Of a DNA stretch of 64,000 bases, positions 45,592 to 54,312 are shown in pieces. The notes beneath the pieces were generated by a model. The model made no database searches and was not told the origin of the DNA. It saw nothing but the letters and a program-made list of their open reading frames with translations. The position numbers were made by a program, and so were the translations under genes. Every line of letters begins with the position of its first letter. Position 1 is the first letter of the stretch. Origin of the DNA: Pseudomonadota bacterium (GTDB lineage: Bacteria > Pseudomonadota > Gammaproteobacteria > Burkholderiales > Burkholderiaceae_C); NCBI GenBank assembly GCA_018241225.1, contig JAFEEG010000024.1, forward strand, positions 1 to 64,000, in the 5' to 3' direction.

Positions 45592-46203
45592 ATGCGCATT
45601 CCTCGCCTGGTGGTCCACGAACTGAGTTCCCGTCGCGCGGGGCCATTCAGCTTTCAGCTCGGCGCTGGCGAGTGCCTTGTCGTCATGGGAAAGTCGGGAT
45701 CTGGCAAGACCGTCCTGCTGCGCTTGCTGGCCGACCTGGACGCGTCCAGTTCGGGAACCGTGGTGCTGGACGGGACGTCCCGGGCTTCCTGGCCCGCTCC
45801 CGCCTGGAGGCGCAAGGTCGTCTACCAGGCAGCGGAGCCAGCCTGGTGGGCGCCCGTGGTCAGGATGCACTTCGATGGCTGCGACCTTGCAAGGGTCGAG
45901 CTGATGCTCGCCGCCGTTGGGTTGCCGCCTTCCATGCTCGACGCCGAAGTCATCCATCTTTCGACCGGGGAACGCCAGCGACTGGCACTGCTCAGGTCGC
46001 TCGCCCGAAATCCCAGCGTCCTCTTGCTGGACGAGCCCACCGCGGCGCTCGACCGGGAGACAACGCTTGCCTACGAAGACCTGGTTCGACAACAGCTGCA
46101 ACAAGGGATGGCGGCCATCTGGGTCACGCATTCGCATGAACAGGCAACGCGGGTTGCGCATCGACAACTGGAAATGGCCAATCGTTCGCTGGAGGGCCAA
46201 TGA
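45592..46203 (+). CDS. fetA: ABC transporter ATP-binding protein (FetA-like)
   Basis: The 203-residue ATPase has Walker A GKSGSGKT at about 35-42, the signature LSTGERQRLALLRSLA, Walker B VLLLDEPTAALD and the H-loop VTHSHEQ. Its small size and the overlapping UPF0014-type permease gene (ATGA) are those of the FetAB iron exporter, which protects against iron/peroxide stress in E. coli. The ATG at 45592 follows AAGG; a TTG at 45583 is an alternative. The 168-bp upstream gap shows no clear element. Confidence 0.82.
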   Translation: MRIPRLVVHELSSRRAGPFSFQLGAGECLVVMGKSGSGKTVLLRLLADLDASSSGTVVLDGTSRASWPAPAWRRKVVYQAAEPAWWAPVVRMHFDGCDLARVELMLAAVGLPPSMLDAEVIHLSTGERQRLALLRSLARNPSVLLLDEPTAALDRETTLAYEDLVRQQLQQGMAAIWVTHSHEQATRVAHRQLEMANRSLEGQ

Positions 46204-47018
46204 ACGTCGTCCACCTGGAGTTCACCGACATCGCCCTCGCGTCGCTGCTCGCGCTGGCCAGTGCCGTTGCATCGATCGCGCTGCGCCTGAACGTCCATCG
46301 GCAGGTGCTGTGGGCAGCCGGCCGCATGGTCGTGCAGTTGCTCCTCGTCGGGCTCGTCCTGAGGCTGGTGTTTGCGTCTCAATCGGCGGGCGCGACGCTC
46401 CTTGTTGCGCTCGTGATGGTTGCGGCAGCCTCGCGCGAGGTCGCGGTTCGTCCGGAGTGGCGCATTGCGGGTGGCGGCAACCATGTGATCGCGTCCATCA
46501 CCGTGGCGCTGGCAAGCGCCGCCACGGTCGTACTGGCGCTGCTCACCGCGATTCGCCCGCAGCCCTGGCACGACCCGCGCTATGCAATTCCTCTCCTGGG
46601 CATTGTCCTGGGCAGTGTCCTCAACTCCACAAGCCTCGGGCTCGACAGCTTCCTGGAGGGCGTTGCGCTACGCCGAGGCGCCATCGAAGCGCAACTGGCG
46701 TTGGGCTCGTCCATTCAGCAGGCGTTGAGCGAGTTGATCCGAAGCTCGATCCGCCGCGGCTTCATCCCGATGATCAACCAGATGTCGGCCGCCGGGATCA
46801 TCACCTTGCCGGGGATCATGACCGGCCAGCTTCTTGCCGGCATGGATCCGATGGAGGCGGCCAAGTACCAGATTCTGCTGTTGCTGCTGTTGACTGGTGC
46901 AGGCGGCATGGCATCGATCGGCGCGATCCTGCTGGCGGTTCGATGGGTCTCCGATGACCGCCAGAGACTGCGCATGGACCGCCTGCAACGCACCAGGTCA
47001 GCCGGTGCCGCGCGCTGA
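46200..47018 (+). CDS. fetB: FetB-like ABC transporter permease (UPF0014)
   Basis: The 272-residue membrane protein has about seven spans. Family signatures are RMVVQLLLVGLVL, IPLLGIVLGSVLNSTSLGLD and the cytoplasmic SSIRRGFIPMINQMSAAGII, with GIMTGQLLAGMDPMEAAKYQ in the C-terminal part. In E. coli FetB exports iron with the FetA ATPase. The start overlaps the fetA stop. It is convergent with a hypothetical membrane gene (13-bp gap). Confidence 0.9.
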   Translation: MNVVHLEFTDIALASLLALASAVASIALRLNVHRQVLWAAGRMVVQLLLVGLVLRLVFASQSAGATLLVALVMVAAASREVAVRPEWRIAGGGNHVIASITVALASAATVVLALLTAIRPQPWHDPRYAIPLLGIVLGSVLNSTSLGLDSFLEGVALRRGAIEAQLALGSSIQQALSELIRSSIRRGFIPMINQMSAAGIITLPGIMTGQLLAGMDPMEAAKYQILLLLLLTGAGGMASIGAILLAVRWVSDDRQRLRMDRLQRTRSAGAAR

Positions 47019-47031
47019 CGGCTGGCCGGTG

Positions 47032-47544
47032 CTACAGCGCCCGCATCGCCACGCCTCTGGCCTCGCGCATCGGCTCGCGCCGGACCAGGAGCCGGAACAT
47101 CAGCACATGCGTCATCAAGAGGAGCGGAACGCCTACGGTCGGGATGAAGAACGCCGCGCCAAACTGACTGGGCGACAGCCCGGACATGCCTGCCTGGTAG
47201 AACGCGTCCAGCAGGTCGAACGCTCCCCAGAGATTGAACGCCCAGGCAAAGGCGATGCCGAGCTTGGAGCGCAGTGTTGCCAAGGCCAGCAACGCGAGCA
47301 CTGCGGCGGCGAGGTCGCCCCACGCCGCGCTGCGCGCGAAGGTCATCGGCAGATCCGGTGCGACGACACCGGGAACCAGGAACGACAGTCCGATATACCG
47401 GAATGCATGAATGACAAGCAAGGGGCGCAGGGCGTCGACGCGCGATCGGCCGTGCAGCCAGGGCCACAGGTACAGCGCGCCGAAAGTGCTGGACGCGACC
47501 AGGCCGAACACGACACTGATGCCGAATATCGATTGCACGTTCAT
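47032..47544 (-). CDS. hypothetical membrane protein
   Basis: The 170-residue protein has about five hydrophobic spans, with LYLWPWL, HAFRYIGLSFLVPGVV and a C-terminal basic tail, and no recognised catalytic motif. I do not recognise the family. It is divergent from a LysR gene over a 95-bp gap that contains LysR-type and other dyads, so it is probably the LysR target. It is convergent with fetB. Confidence 0.72.
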   Translation of the reverse strand: MNVQSIFGISVVFGLVASSTFGALYLWPWLHGRSRVDALRPLLVIHAFRYIGLSFLVPGVVAPDLPMTFARSAAWGDLAAAVLALLALATLRSKLGIAFAWAFNLWGAFDLLDAFYQAGMSGLSPSQFGAAFFIPTVGVPLLLMTHVLMFRLLVRREPMREARGVAMRAL

Positions 47545-47610
47545 CTCGGGGCCTCGTGAAAGTTGAGCACGCACCGGTGCGGTAGTGCCAATCTACGAGG
47601 CGGGACCTGT

Positions 47611-47627
47611 TTGATAAAGTGGCTCAA
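47611..47627. promoter_or_regulatory. LysR-type box in front of lysR
   Basis: TTGA-N9-TCAA (17 bp) lies 12 bp before the GTG start of lysR, in the form expected for an LTTR autoregulatory site. A second, unrelated perfect palindrome CGCACCGGTGCG is at 47570-47581, nearer the divergent membrane gene. Confidence 0.42.
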
Positions 47628-47639
47628 TCTGGATGAACC

Positions 47640-48608
47640 GTGAAGCAGGACTACACAATCACGCGCGGTGCGTTCGACGGGGTCGAGGCATTCGTCCGCG
47701 TTGCCGAGATGCGCAGCTTTCGCCAGGCGGCAGCCAGGCTGGGCTTGACGCCATCGGCCGTCAGCCAGGCGGTGCGCGCCCTGGAAGCGCGCCTGGGTGT
47801 TGCGCTCTTCACGCGAACCACGCGCAGCGTGGGGCTCACGGAAGCCGGTGAGCGCTTCCTGGCGCAAGCGCGCCCTGCGTTGGAGGAGGTCATCGCGGCA
47901 AGCCGGGCGGCACACGGCCTGGGCGCCAGACCGTCCGGCCTGCTCAGGCTTGCGGTGCCGCGCGGCGTGGTGCCGTTGGTGCTTCAACCGGTGCTGGCAT
48001 CGTTCTGCGCTGCTTATCCCGATGTCGTGCTCGAGATCGCCGCCAGCGAGCAACTCGTCGACCTTGCCAAGGATGGGTTCGACGCCGGCATCCGGTTCGG
48101 CGAACTCGTCGCTGCGGACATGGTCGCGGTTCGGCTCACGCCGCCGATTCGCCTGATCGTGGTGGGCAGCCCGGCCTACTTCGCACGATGTGGCGAGCCG
48201 CGTGCGCCGGGCGACCTGACGAATCATGCGTGCGTGCGGCAGCGCCTGTCGGACGGCTCGCTGGCGCATTGGCGGCTGCGAGGCACCGGCGGCCCGCTCG
48301 ACCTGGCGGTGTCGGGCCCGCTGATCGTCAACGACGTTCCCACGATGCTGGCCGCAGCATTGAGCGGCGTCGCGCTTGCGCAGGTTCCGGCGCCGGCGGC
48401 GGCGCAGCACCTCGCCAAGGGCGAGTTGAAGGAGGTGCTGGCCGAGCATGCGTTGTCATCGCAAGGCGTGTTTCTCTACTTTCCCAGCCTCAAGCAGGTG
48501 ATGCCCAAGCTGCGGGCCTTCATCGATCACGTGAAGGCGCATACCGCGGCCGTTGCGCCGAAGTCGCAAGCAAAGGCCCGTGCGGCGAATGGGCGCCGGT
48601 CTCGTTGA
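47640..48608 (+). CDS. LysR family transcriptional regulator
   Basis: The 322-residue regulator starts at a GTG and has a winged helix at about 13-72 (FRQAAARLGLTPSAVSQAVR), then the effector domain, ending with a basic, Ala-rich tail (KSQAKARAANGRRSR). It is divergent from the hypothetical membrane protein gene, with a TTGA-N9-TCAA box between. The target is likely that gene, itself, or both. The ligand is unknown. Confidence 0.92.
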   Translation: MKQDYTITRGAFDGVEAFVRVAEMRSFRQAAARLGLTPSAVSQAVRALEARLGVALFTRTTRSVGLTEAGERFLAQARPALEEVIAASRAAHGLGARPSGLLRLAVPRGVVPLVLQPVLASFCAAYPDVVLEIAASEQLVDLAKDGFDAGIRFGELVAADMVAVRLTPPIRLIVVGSPAYFARCGEPRAPGDLTNHACVRQRLSDGSLAHWRLRGTGGPLDLAVSGPLIVNDVPTMLAAALSGVALAQVPAPAAAQHLAKGELKEVLAEHALSSQGVFLYFPSLKQVMPKLRAFIDHVKAHTAAVAPKSQAKARAANGRRSR

Positions 48609-48672
48609 GCCGGGACTGGGAACGCAGTTGGCCTTCTGTCGGTGTGGATATTCCAGCCGCGCCAGCACGAAC

Positions 48673-48686
48673 TAGGGTTAACCCTA
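48673..48686. promoter_or_regulatory. perfect 14-bp palindrome upstream of a 28-codon gene
   Basis: TAGGGTTAACCCTA is self-complementary and lies 31 bp upstream of the ATG at 48718. TAAAAT at its right edge could be a -10, so a bound protein would block or set transcription. Nearby genes give no obvious binding partner. Confidence 0.42.
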
Positions 48687-48717
48687 AAATAGAGTCCTTC
48701 CGATCCAGAAGGCTCAC

Positions 48718-48804
48718 ATGATCACCCTCGCGCTTGTACTTGCTGCCGCAGTTGGCCTTGTTGCCCACGGCGTACTCACGTCCGACGGTGACCAGCAGCC
48801 CTGA
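48718..48804 (+). CDS. small hydrophobic peptide, 28 aa
   Basis: A short frame with AAGG six bases before the ATG encodes 28 residues: a hydrophobic stretch (about 2-20, ITLALVLAAAVGLVAHGVLT) and an acidic tail ending DGDQQP. It would be a single membrane span. It occupies its own unit between a perfect palindrome and a strong terminator, in the only stretch over 300 bp without a longer gene (48609-48928). The alternative is a regulatory RNA, with the short frame incidental. Confidence 0.48.
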   Translation: MITLALVLAAAVGLVAHGVLTSDGDQQP

Positions 48805-48845
48805 TCGACCAGTTGTCTCCTCAGGTCCCGCAAGGATCTGATTTG

Positions 48846-48876
48846 GGCCCCGCGCAGCGATGCACGGGGCCTTTTT
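48846..48876 (+). terminator. rho-independent terminator closing the 28-codon unit
   Basis: GGCCCCG (48846-48852) pairs with CGGGGCC (48865-48871) around a 12-base loop, followed by TTTTT (48872-48876). It ends transcription of the small unit before the GNAT gene. Confidence 0.78.
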
Positions 48877-48928
48877 CTTTGGGCGCGCGCAATTACCATC
48901 GGCGCGTGGCCGAAGTCAGGATTGACGC

Positions 48929-49501
48929 ATGAACAGCAGCAGCAGCAAAGACGACATGCAGTTGCGACGCCAGATCGCGTTGCGCGACGGCACGCCCGCG
49001 ATCATCCGGCCGATGCGCCCGGACGACCGGGGTCGCATCGTCGCGGCATTCGCGCAACTGGACCCGAGCTCGATCTACACGCGCTACTTCACGCACCTGA
49101 AGGCGCTGCCCGAGAGGGCCCTCGATCGTCTGGGCGACATCGACTTCGAACACCTGGCGGGCCTGGCCGTGACCATCGGTTCGGGCGACGACGAGGTGGT
49201 CATCGGCAGCAGCACCTACGTGGTGTTCGCCTCGCCAGACGGCGCGAAGGCCGCCGAGGTGGCCTTCACGGTGGAAGAGGACTACCAGGGCAACGGCCTG
49301 GCAAGACGCCTGCTCGAAACCATGATCGAGATCGCTCGTACGCACCACATCGTGCGCTTCGAAGCCGATGTGCTCGCCGACAACGCGGCCATGCTGGCGG
49401 TGTTCGGCCGTTGCGGGCTCCCGATGCGCAGGCGGCGCGACGGCGGCGTGACCCACATCGAGATGGATCTTGCAGCCCAGGCTTCACCCGACCACCAGTA
49501 G
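48929..49501 (+). CDS. GNAT family N-acetyltransferase
   Basis: The 190-residue protein has the GNAT fold. The acetyl-CoA-binding pattern is VEEDYQGNGLARRLLETMI (about 110-128); the N terminus RDGTPAIIRPMRPDDR and FGRCGLPMRRR complete motifs. GNAT enzymes transfer acetyl groups to amines of small molecules or proteins. The substrate is unknown. It follows the small terminator by 52 bp and lies 113 bp before the nuclease gene. Confidence 0.88.
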   Translation: MNSSSSKDDMQLRRQIALRDGTPAIIRPMRPDDRGRIVAAFAQLDPSSIYTRYFTHLKALPERALDRLGDIDFEHLAGLAVTIGSGDDEVVIGSSTYVVFASPDGAKAAEVAFTVEEDYQGNGLARRLLETMIEIARTHHIVRFEADVLADNAAMLAVFGRCGLPMRRRRDGGVTHIEMDLAAQASPDHQ

Positions 49502-49614
49502 CATGCCCTCGCGCGACGTTCGCCGCGCTGACACATAAGAAACGTAGGCTGCCCCACTCCGCGAGCGCCACCAGATCAGGCGCCGAAAAATCCATACCGA
49601 GGGGGAAACCTGCG

Positions 49615-52188
49615 ATGACGTTTCGAATGACGCCCGCGCGCGCCTGTGCGCGCCTGTTTGCGCTCCTGACCGCGATCGGCTGTGCGAGCGCTCTGCCCGC
49701 CAGTGCGGCAGTGGTGATCAGCCAGGTGTACGGAGGCGGTGGCAATTCCGGCGCCCCGCTGAACAACGACTACGTCGAGCTGTACAACAACGGAACCACG
49801 GCGGTCGACCTCAGTGGTTGGTCGGTGCAATATGCGGCGGCCTCGGGCACGACCTGGGGTGGCGCGCAATTGACGCCGCTGTCCGGGTCGATTGCCGCAG
49901 GCGGCTACTACCTGATCCAGTTGGGCGCTGGCGCCAATGCACCGGCGCCCTTGCCGACACCGGATGCGGTGGGCACCACGGCGATGAGTGCCACCGCGGG
50001 CAAGGTCGCCCTGGTCAACAACACCACCGCACTCAGCGGCAGCTGCGCGGTCGGGGGCGCGGTTGTCGACTTCGTGGGCTTCGGCTCCGCCAACTGCGCC
50101 GAAGGAACACCCGCACCGGCACCGTCGAACACCACGGCCATCATCCGCACCAGTGGCGCCGGGTGCCTCGATACGGGCGACAACAGCATCGACTTCATCA
50201 CGGGTGCTCCGTCGCCGCACAACAGGGCTTCGCCGGCGCAGGCATGTGGCGGCGGCGGCCAGCCGGGACCGATTGCCGCGCGCATCTTCGAGATCCAGGG
50301 CGCTGCAGCGCAGAGCCCGCTCGCGGGCAAGCGCGTGACCACGTCGGGCGTCGTGACCCTGCGAACCAACAACGGCTTCTTCATGCAGGACCTGGCTGGC
50401 GACGGCAACGACGCCACCTCGGACGGCATCTTCGTGTTCACCGGCTCGACCGCATACCCGGACGCCGTGCGCGGCAACCTGGTCAACGTCACGGCCACGG
50501 TGGCGGAATTCAACACCGGCGCGGTGCCCACGGCGGCCTTGCCGACGCCCACGCTGACCCAGTTGACCTCGGTCAGCTCGGTGTCGCTGCAAGGCACCGG
50601 CTACGCGATCACGCCGATCAACGTGCGCCTGCCGCTGGCCAGGCAAAGCGACCTCGAGCGCTACGAAGGCATGCTCGTGACGCTGGCCGGCCCGTTCACG
50701 ATCGCGCAGAACTACTTCCAGGGCCGCTACGGCCAGCTGACGCTGGGGGCGGGAGGCCGCCTCGAAACGCCGACCAACCGCTACCGCCCCGGGACATCGC
50801 AGGTACTGGCGCTTGCCGACGAGAATGCGCGCCGCCGCATCGTGCTGGACGACGGCAGCAGCCTGCAAAACCCGAACCCCACGCCTTACCTGGACGTGGC
50901 CAGCGGCCTGCCGCGCGCGGGAGACAACGTCGGCTCCATCACTGGCGTCATCGATTTCGGCCTGTCGAGCAGCAGCAACCCGGGGCCGGGGGACTACAAG
51001 ATCCATCCGACGGTCGCTCCGGTCTTCGGTACGGCGAATCCTCGCACTGCCGCTCCCGCGCTTGTCGGGGGCAACGTGAAGGTGGCCAGCTTCAACGTCC
51101 TGAACTTCTTCACCACGTTCACCGACGGCAATACCGCCGACGGCCAGACCGGGCAGGGATGCACGCTGGGTTCGCAGACGAGCGCAAGCAACTGCCGCGG
51201 CGCCAACAACCTGACCGAGTTCGGGCGCCAGCGCGCCAAGATCGTCGCCGCCATGGCCGCGATCGGCGCCGACGCGTTCGGGCTGATGGAGATCCAGAAC
51301 AACGGCAATACCGCCGCGCAGAATCTGGTCGACGCGCTCAACGAACGCGTGGGCGCCGGCACCTATGCGGTGCTTCCTGTTCCAGGCCAGGGGACCGGCA
51401 CGGATGCCATCCGCGTCGCCATGATCTACAAGCCGTCCAAGCTGACGCCGGTCGGCGCGCCGGTGAGCGACACGGACCCGGTCAACAACCGTCCGACGCT
51501 GGCGCAGACCTTCGCGCACAAGGGCGAGCGCTTCACGCTGTTCGTGAATCACCTGAAGTCCAAGAGCAGTTGCCCCGCCGTCACCGACCCCGATGCCGCC
51601 GGCAACATCGACGCGGGCGACGGCCAGGGCTGCTGGAACGGGGCACGGCTGCGCCAGGCGCAGCGCCTGCGCACCTTCGTCGCGCAGATGCAGGCGGTCT
51701 CGGGCAGCAGCAATGCGCTGCTGATCGGCGACTTCAACGCGTACGCGAAGGAGGATCCGATTCAAGATCTCGCGAGCAGCGGCTATGTCGACACGGTCGA
51801 CCGATTCGATTCCTTCGGCTACTCGTATGTCTTCGATGGCGCCGCGGGTCGCCTGGACCAGGCGATTGCCAGCCTGGCCTTCAGCGCCAAGGTCAGCGGC
51901 ACGCATCACTGGCACATCAATGCCGACGAGACACTGCTGGAAGACTACAACCTGGAGTTCAAGGCGCCGGCCACGAACTGCGGCGGCGCGTGCCCAGCGG
52001 ATCCGTACCGCGCCGACGCCTATCGCTCGTCGGACCACGATCCGGTGGTCGTCGGTGCGACGCTGCTGGCGGTTCCGGGCAGCATGGACGCATGCAAGTC
52101 GGACGGCTGGCAGTCGGTGTTCCGCCGCGACGAGAGCGGGTTCAAGAACCAGGGCGACTGCATCCAGTACGTGCAGACCGGCCGCTGA
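49615..52188 (+). CDS. extracellular nuclease (ExeM/NucH family)
   Basis: The 857-residue secreted protein has a signal peptide (about 1-32, SALPASAAV), an N-terminal lamin-tail-like domain (AVVISQVYGGGGNSGAPLNN), a middle OB-like nuclease-associated region, and a C-terminal endonuclease/exonuclease/phosphatase domain with VKVASFNVLNFF, GDFNAYAKEDPI and SSDHDPV. This layout is ExeM/NucH, which degrades extracellular DNA for nutrients and in biofilms. The size is normal for the family. It is probably monocistronic. Confidence 0.9.
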   Translation: MTFRMTPARACARLFALLTAIGCASALPASAAVVISQVYGGGGNSGAPLNNDYVELYNNGTTAVDLSGWSVQYAAASGTTWGGAQLTPLSGSIAAGGYYLIQLGAGANAPAPLPTPDAVGTTAMSATAGKVALVNNTTALSGSCAVGGAVVDFVGFGSANCAEGTPAPAPSNTTAIIRTSGAGCLDTGDNSIDFITGAPSPHNRASPAQACGGGGQPGPIAARIFEIQGAAAQSPLAGKRVTTSGVVTLRTNNGFFMQDLAGDGNDATSDGIFVFTGSTAYPDAVRGNLVNVTATVAEFNTGAVPTAALPTPTLTQLTSVSSVSLQGTGYAITPINVRLPLARQSDLERYEGMLVTLAGPFTIAQNYFQGRYGQLTLGAGGRLETPTNRYRPGTSQVLALADENARRRIVLDDGSSLQNPNPTPYLDVASGLPRAGDNVGSITGVIDFGLSSSSNPGPGDYKIHPTVAPVFGTANPRTAAPALVGGNVKVASFNVLNFFTTFTDGNTADGQTGQGCTLGSQTSASNCRGANNLTEFGRQRAKIVAAMAAIGADAFGLMEIQNNGNTAAQNLVDALNERVGAGTYAVLPVPGQGTGTDAIRVAMIYKPSKLTPVGAPVSDTDPVNNRPTLAQTFAHKGERFTLFVNHLKSKSSCPAVTDPDAAGNIDAGDGQGCWNGARLRQAQRLRTFVAQMQAVSGSSNALLIGDFNAYAKEDPIQDLASSGYVDTVDRFDSFGYSYVFDGAAGRLDQAIASLAFSAKVSGTHHWHINADETLLEDYNLEFKAPATNCGGACPADPYRADAYRSSDHDPVVVGATLLAVPGSMDACKSDGWQSVFRRDESGFKNQGDCIQYVQTGR

Positions 52189-52239
52189 GCCTTGCCGTTC
52201 GGCACTTCGGAGCGCGCGCCGTGATGGTCACGCGCCAAG

Positions 52240-52301
52240 GTTTCCGGTTGCAGCGAGGCCGGCGCCGAGCGGCCCAGCAGGTTTCTTCGGGTCAAGTTCA
52301 T
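52240..52301 (-). pseudogene. possible remnant of a Tat-signal gene start
   Basis: On the minus strand, GGAG and an ATG at 52301 begin a frame reading MNLTRRNLLGRSAPAS, a twin-arginine-like leader, then it runs into the antisense of the nuclease gene and has no recognisable domain. This looks like the truncated 5' end of a lost Tat-exported protein gene in the 281-bp gap. The rest of the gap shows no gene. Confidence 0.32.
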
Positions 52302-52469
52302 GTGGGAAGCTCCTGGGGATGGTCGTCGTTCATCGAGGGGGAGCGGCCAATTTAGGAGTGACGCGTGACGCTCGGATGACCCCCGCGCCCTGCAGGCTGG
52401 CGCGTTGTCGGAGAAAATCCGGACGCTTGCGGCCGGGGCCTGACCCCGCCGCCGTGTCACCGCCTGTCC

Positions 52470-53474
52470 ATGAGTCCCGTCTTGTCTTCTTCTTCCTCCG
52501 ACCACCCCGTCCTCACCAACCGAAAGGTTGTCTTCCTGCTGGCCCTGTTGTGCTGCGTGCTCTGGGGCAGCTCCTACCCGGCGATCAAGGGCGGCTACGC
52601 GCTGTTCAACATCGCTGCGGCCGATGTGCCGTCCAAGCTGGTGTTCGCCGGCTGGCGCTTCGTGCTGGCCGGCGCCATCTTGCTGGTGTACGCGCTGGTC
52701 TCGGGCCAGCGGCTGGGTGGGTTTTCGCGGCGCGCCTGGGGGCAGATCGCGCTGCTCGGGCTGACGCAGACCACCCTGCAGTACGTGTTCTTCTACGTGG
52801 GCCTGGCCTACACCACGGGCGTGAAGAGCTCGATCATGACGGCCACCGGCACCTTCTTCAGCGTGCTGCTGGCGCACTTCATCTATCACAACGACCGCCT
52901 GAGCTTTGCCAAGGTGGCCGGCTGCGTGCTGGGCTTCGCCGGCGTCATGGTGGTGAACTTCGGCGCGGGCTGGGGGGGTGCGCCGTCCTTCGACTTCACG
53001 CTGGTGGGCGAAGGCTTCGTGATCATCGCGGCCCTGGTGCTGGCGGCCGCGAGCATCTACGGCAAGCGCATCTCCCAAGGCATCGACCCGATCATGATGA
53101 CGGGGCTGCAACTGCTCGTGGGCGGCGCCGCCCTGCTCGCCGGCGGCTATGTCACCGGCGGCCACCTCTCGGGCTTCACGCCGGCCTCGGCCGCGCTGCT
53201 GGCCTACATGGCGGTGCTGTCGTCGCTCGCCATCTCCATCTGGAGCCTGCTGCTCAAGTACAACCGCGTGAGCATGGTCACGGCCTTCAACTTCATGGTC
53301 CCTGTGTTCGGCGTGGCGCTGTCGGCCCTGTTCCTGCACGAGAGCATCCTCGAATGGCGCTATGCCGTGGCGCTTGCGCTGGTGTGCTGGGGGATCTGGC
53401 TCGTGACGAAGGAGCCGGCGGCGCAGGTTCGCCAGGGCGCGGGCGAGGGCGTTGCGGCCTCAGGCTCTACCTGA
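52470..53474 (+). CDS. EamA/DMT family transporter
   Basis: The 334-residue membrane protein has ten predicted spans in two EamA repeats: residues about 22-150 (LCCVLWGSSYPAIKGG) and 165-315. The drug/metabolite transporter family exports or imports small metabolites. The specific substrate is unknown. The N terminus is Ser-rich and polar. It is followed 57 bp later by a TauE-like gene on the same strand. Confidence 0.9.
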   Translation: MSPVLSSSSSDHPVLTNRKVVFLLALLCCVLWGSSYPAIKGGYALFNIAAADVPSKLVFAGWRFVLAGAILLVYALVSGQRLGGFSRRAWGQIALLGLTQTTLQYVFFYVGLAYTTGVKSSIMTATGTFFSVLLAHFIYHNDRLSFAKVAGCVLGFAGVMVVNFGAGWGGAPSFDFTLVGEGFVIIAALVLAAASIYGKRISQGIDPIMMTGLQLLVGGAALLAGGYVTGGHLSGFTPASAALLAYMAVLSSLAISIWSLLLKYNRVSMVTAFNFMVPVFGVALSALFLHESILEWRYAVALALVCWGIWLVTKEPAAQVRQGAGEGVAASGST

Positions 53475-53531
53475 GGCCGACTTCGCAAGATCCAGATTTT
53501 CCGCGTTGCTGCCGCTCAACAGAATGAGCGC

Positions 53532-54311
53532 ATGAACGCGAATGAGCTCTTCTCCTCCTCTTCCTCGAACCTGCCACTGCTGTTGTCCGTTGCGGCGGTC
53601 TTCGTTCTGGCGGGTCTGGTCAAGGGCGTCATCGGGCTGGGCCTGCCGACGATCTCGATGGCGTTGCTCGCCTCGATGATGAATCCGGCCGAGGCCGCCG
53701 CCTTGCTGGTGGTGCCCTCTTTCATCACCAACGTCTGGCAACTGCAGCCGTGGCGCTCGCTGCGAGATGTGTCGTGGCGCATGGCACCCATGCAAGTGGG
53801 CGTGGTCGTCGGCACGCTGGGCGGTGCCTGGGTCATCGGCGCCCCGGTGGGCGCCTGGGCAGTCGTGTGCCTTGGCGCGATGCTGATCGTCTACGCCGCG
53901 TGGGTGCTGGCCGGCGCCCGCTTGTCGGTGGCGCCGGGCAGCGAGCGCTGGCTGGGGCCGGTGGTGGGCGCATCCACCGGCCTGGTCACCGCGGCAACGG
54001 GTGTGTTCGTGGTTCCCGCCGTGCCCTATCTGCAGGCGCTGGGCCTGCAAAAGGAGGCGCTGATCCAGGCCATGGGGTTGTCGTTCACGGTGTCCACCGT
54101 GGCCCTGGCCGCGGGCCTGTGCCTCAACGGCCACTTTCCATCGGCCACCGTGGGCGCATCGTTGCTGATGCTGCTGCCCGCACTCGCCGGCATGGCGCTG
54201 GGCACGCGCCTGCGCCAGCGCATTTCCCAGGATCGGTTTCGCAAGTGCTTCCTGGCCAGCCTGCTGCTGCTTGGAAGCTACATGATCGTGCGGGAAATGC
54301 TGCAGGCCTGA
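53532..54311 (+). CDS. sulfite exporter TauE/SafE family protein
   Basis: The 259-residue protein has about eight membrane spans with the duplicated TauE motif: VFVLAGLVKGVIGLGLPT in the first half and GPVVGASTGLVTAATGVFVVP in the second. Members export sulfite or other organic/inorganic anions. The stop is one base from the convergent MFS gene. Substrate is unknown. Confidence 0.9.
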   Translation: MNANELFSSSSSNLPLLLSVAAVFVLAGLVKGVIGLGLPTISMALLASMMNPAEAAALLVVPSFITNVWQLQPWRSLRDVSWRMAPMQVGVVVGTLGGAWVIGAPVGAWAVVCLGAMLIVYAAWVLAGARLSVAPGSERWLGPVVGASTGLVTAATGVFVVPAVPYLQALGLQKEALIQAMGLSFTVSTVALAAGLCLNGHFPSATVGASLLMLLPALAGMALGTRLRQRISQDRFRKCFLASLLLLGSYMIVREMLQA

Positions 54312-54312
54312 C

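Noticed and set aside
49576..52038. An open frame of 820 codons antisense to the nuclease
   Set aside because: Composition is Arg/Val/Ala-biased with no motifs; the nuclease frame is well supported.
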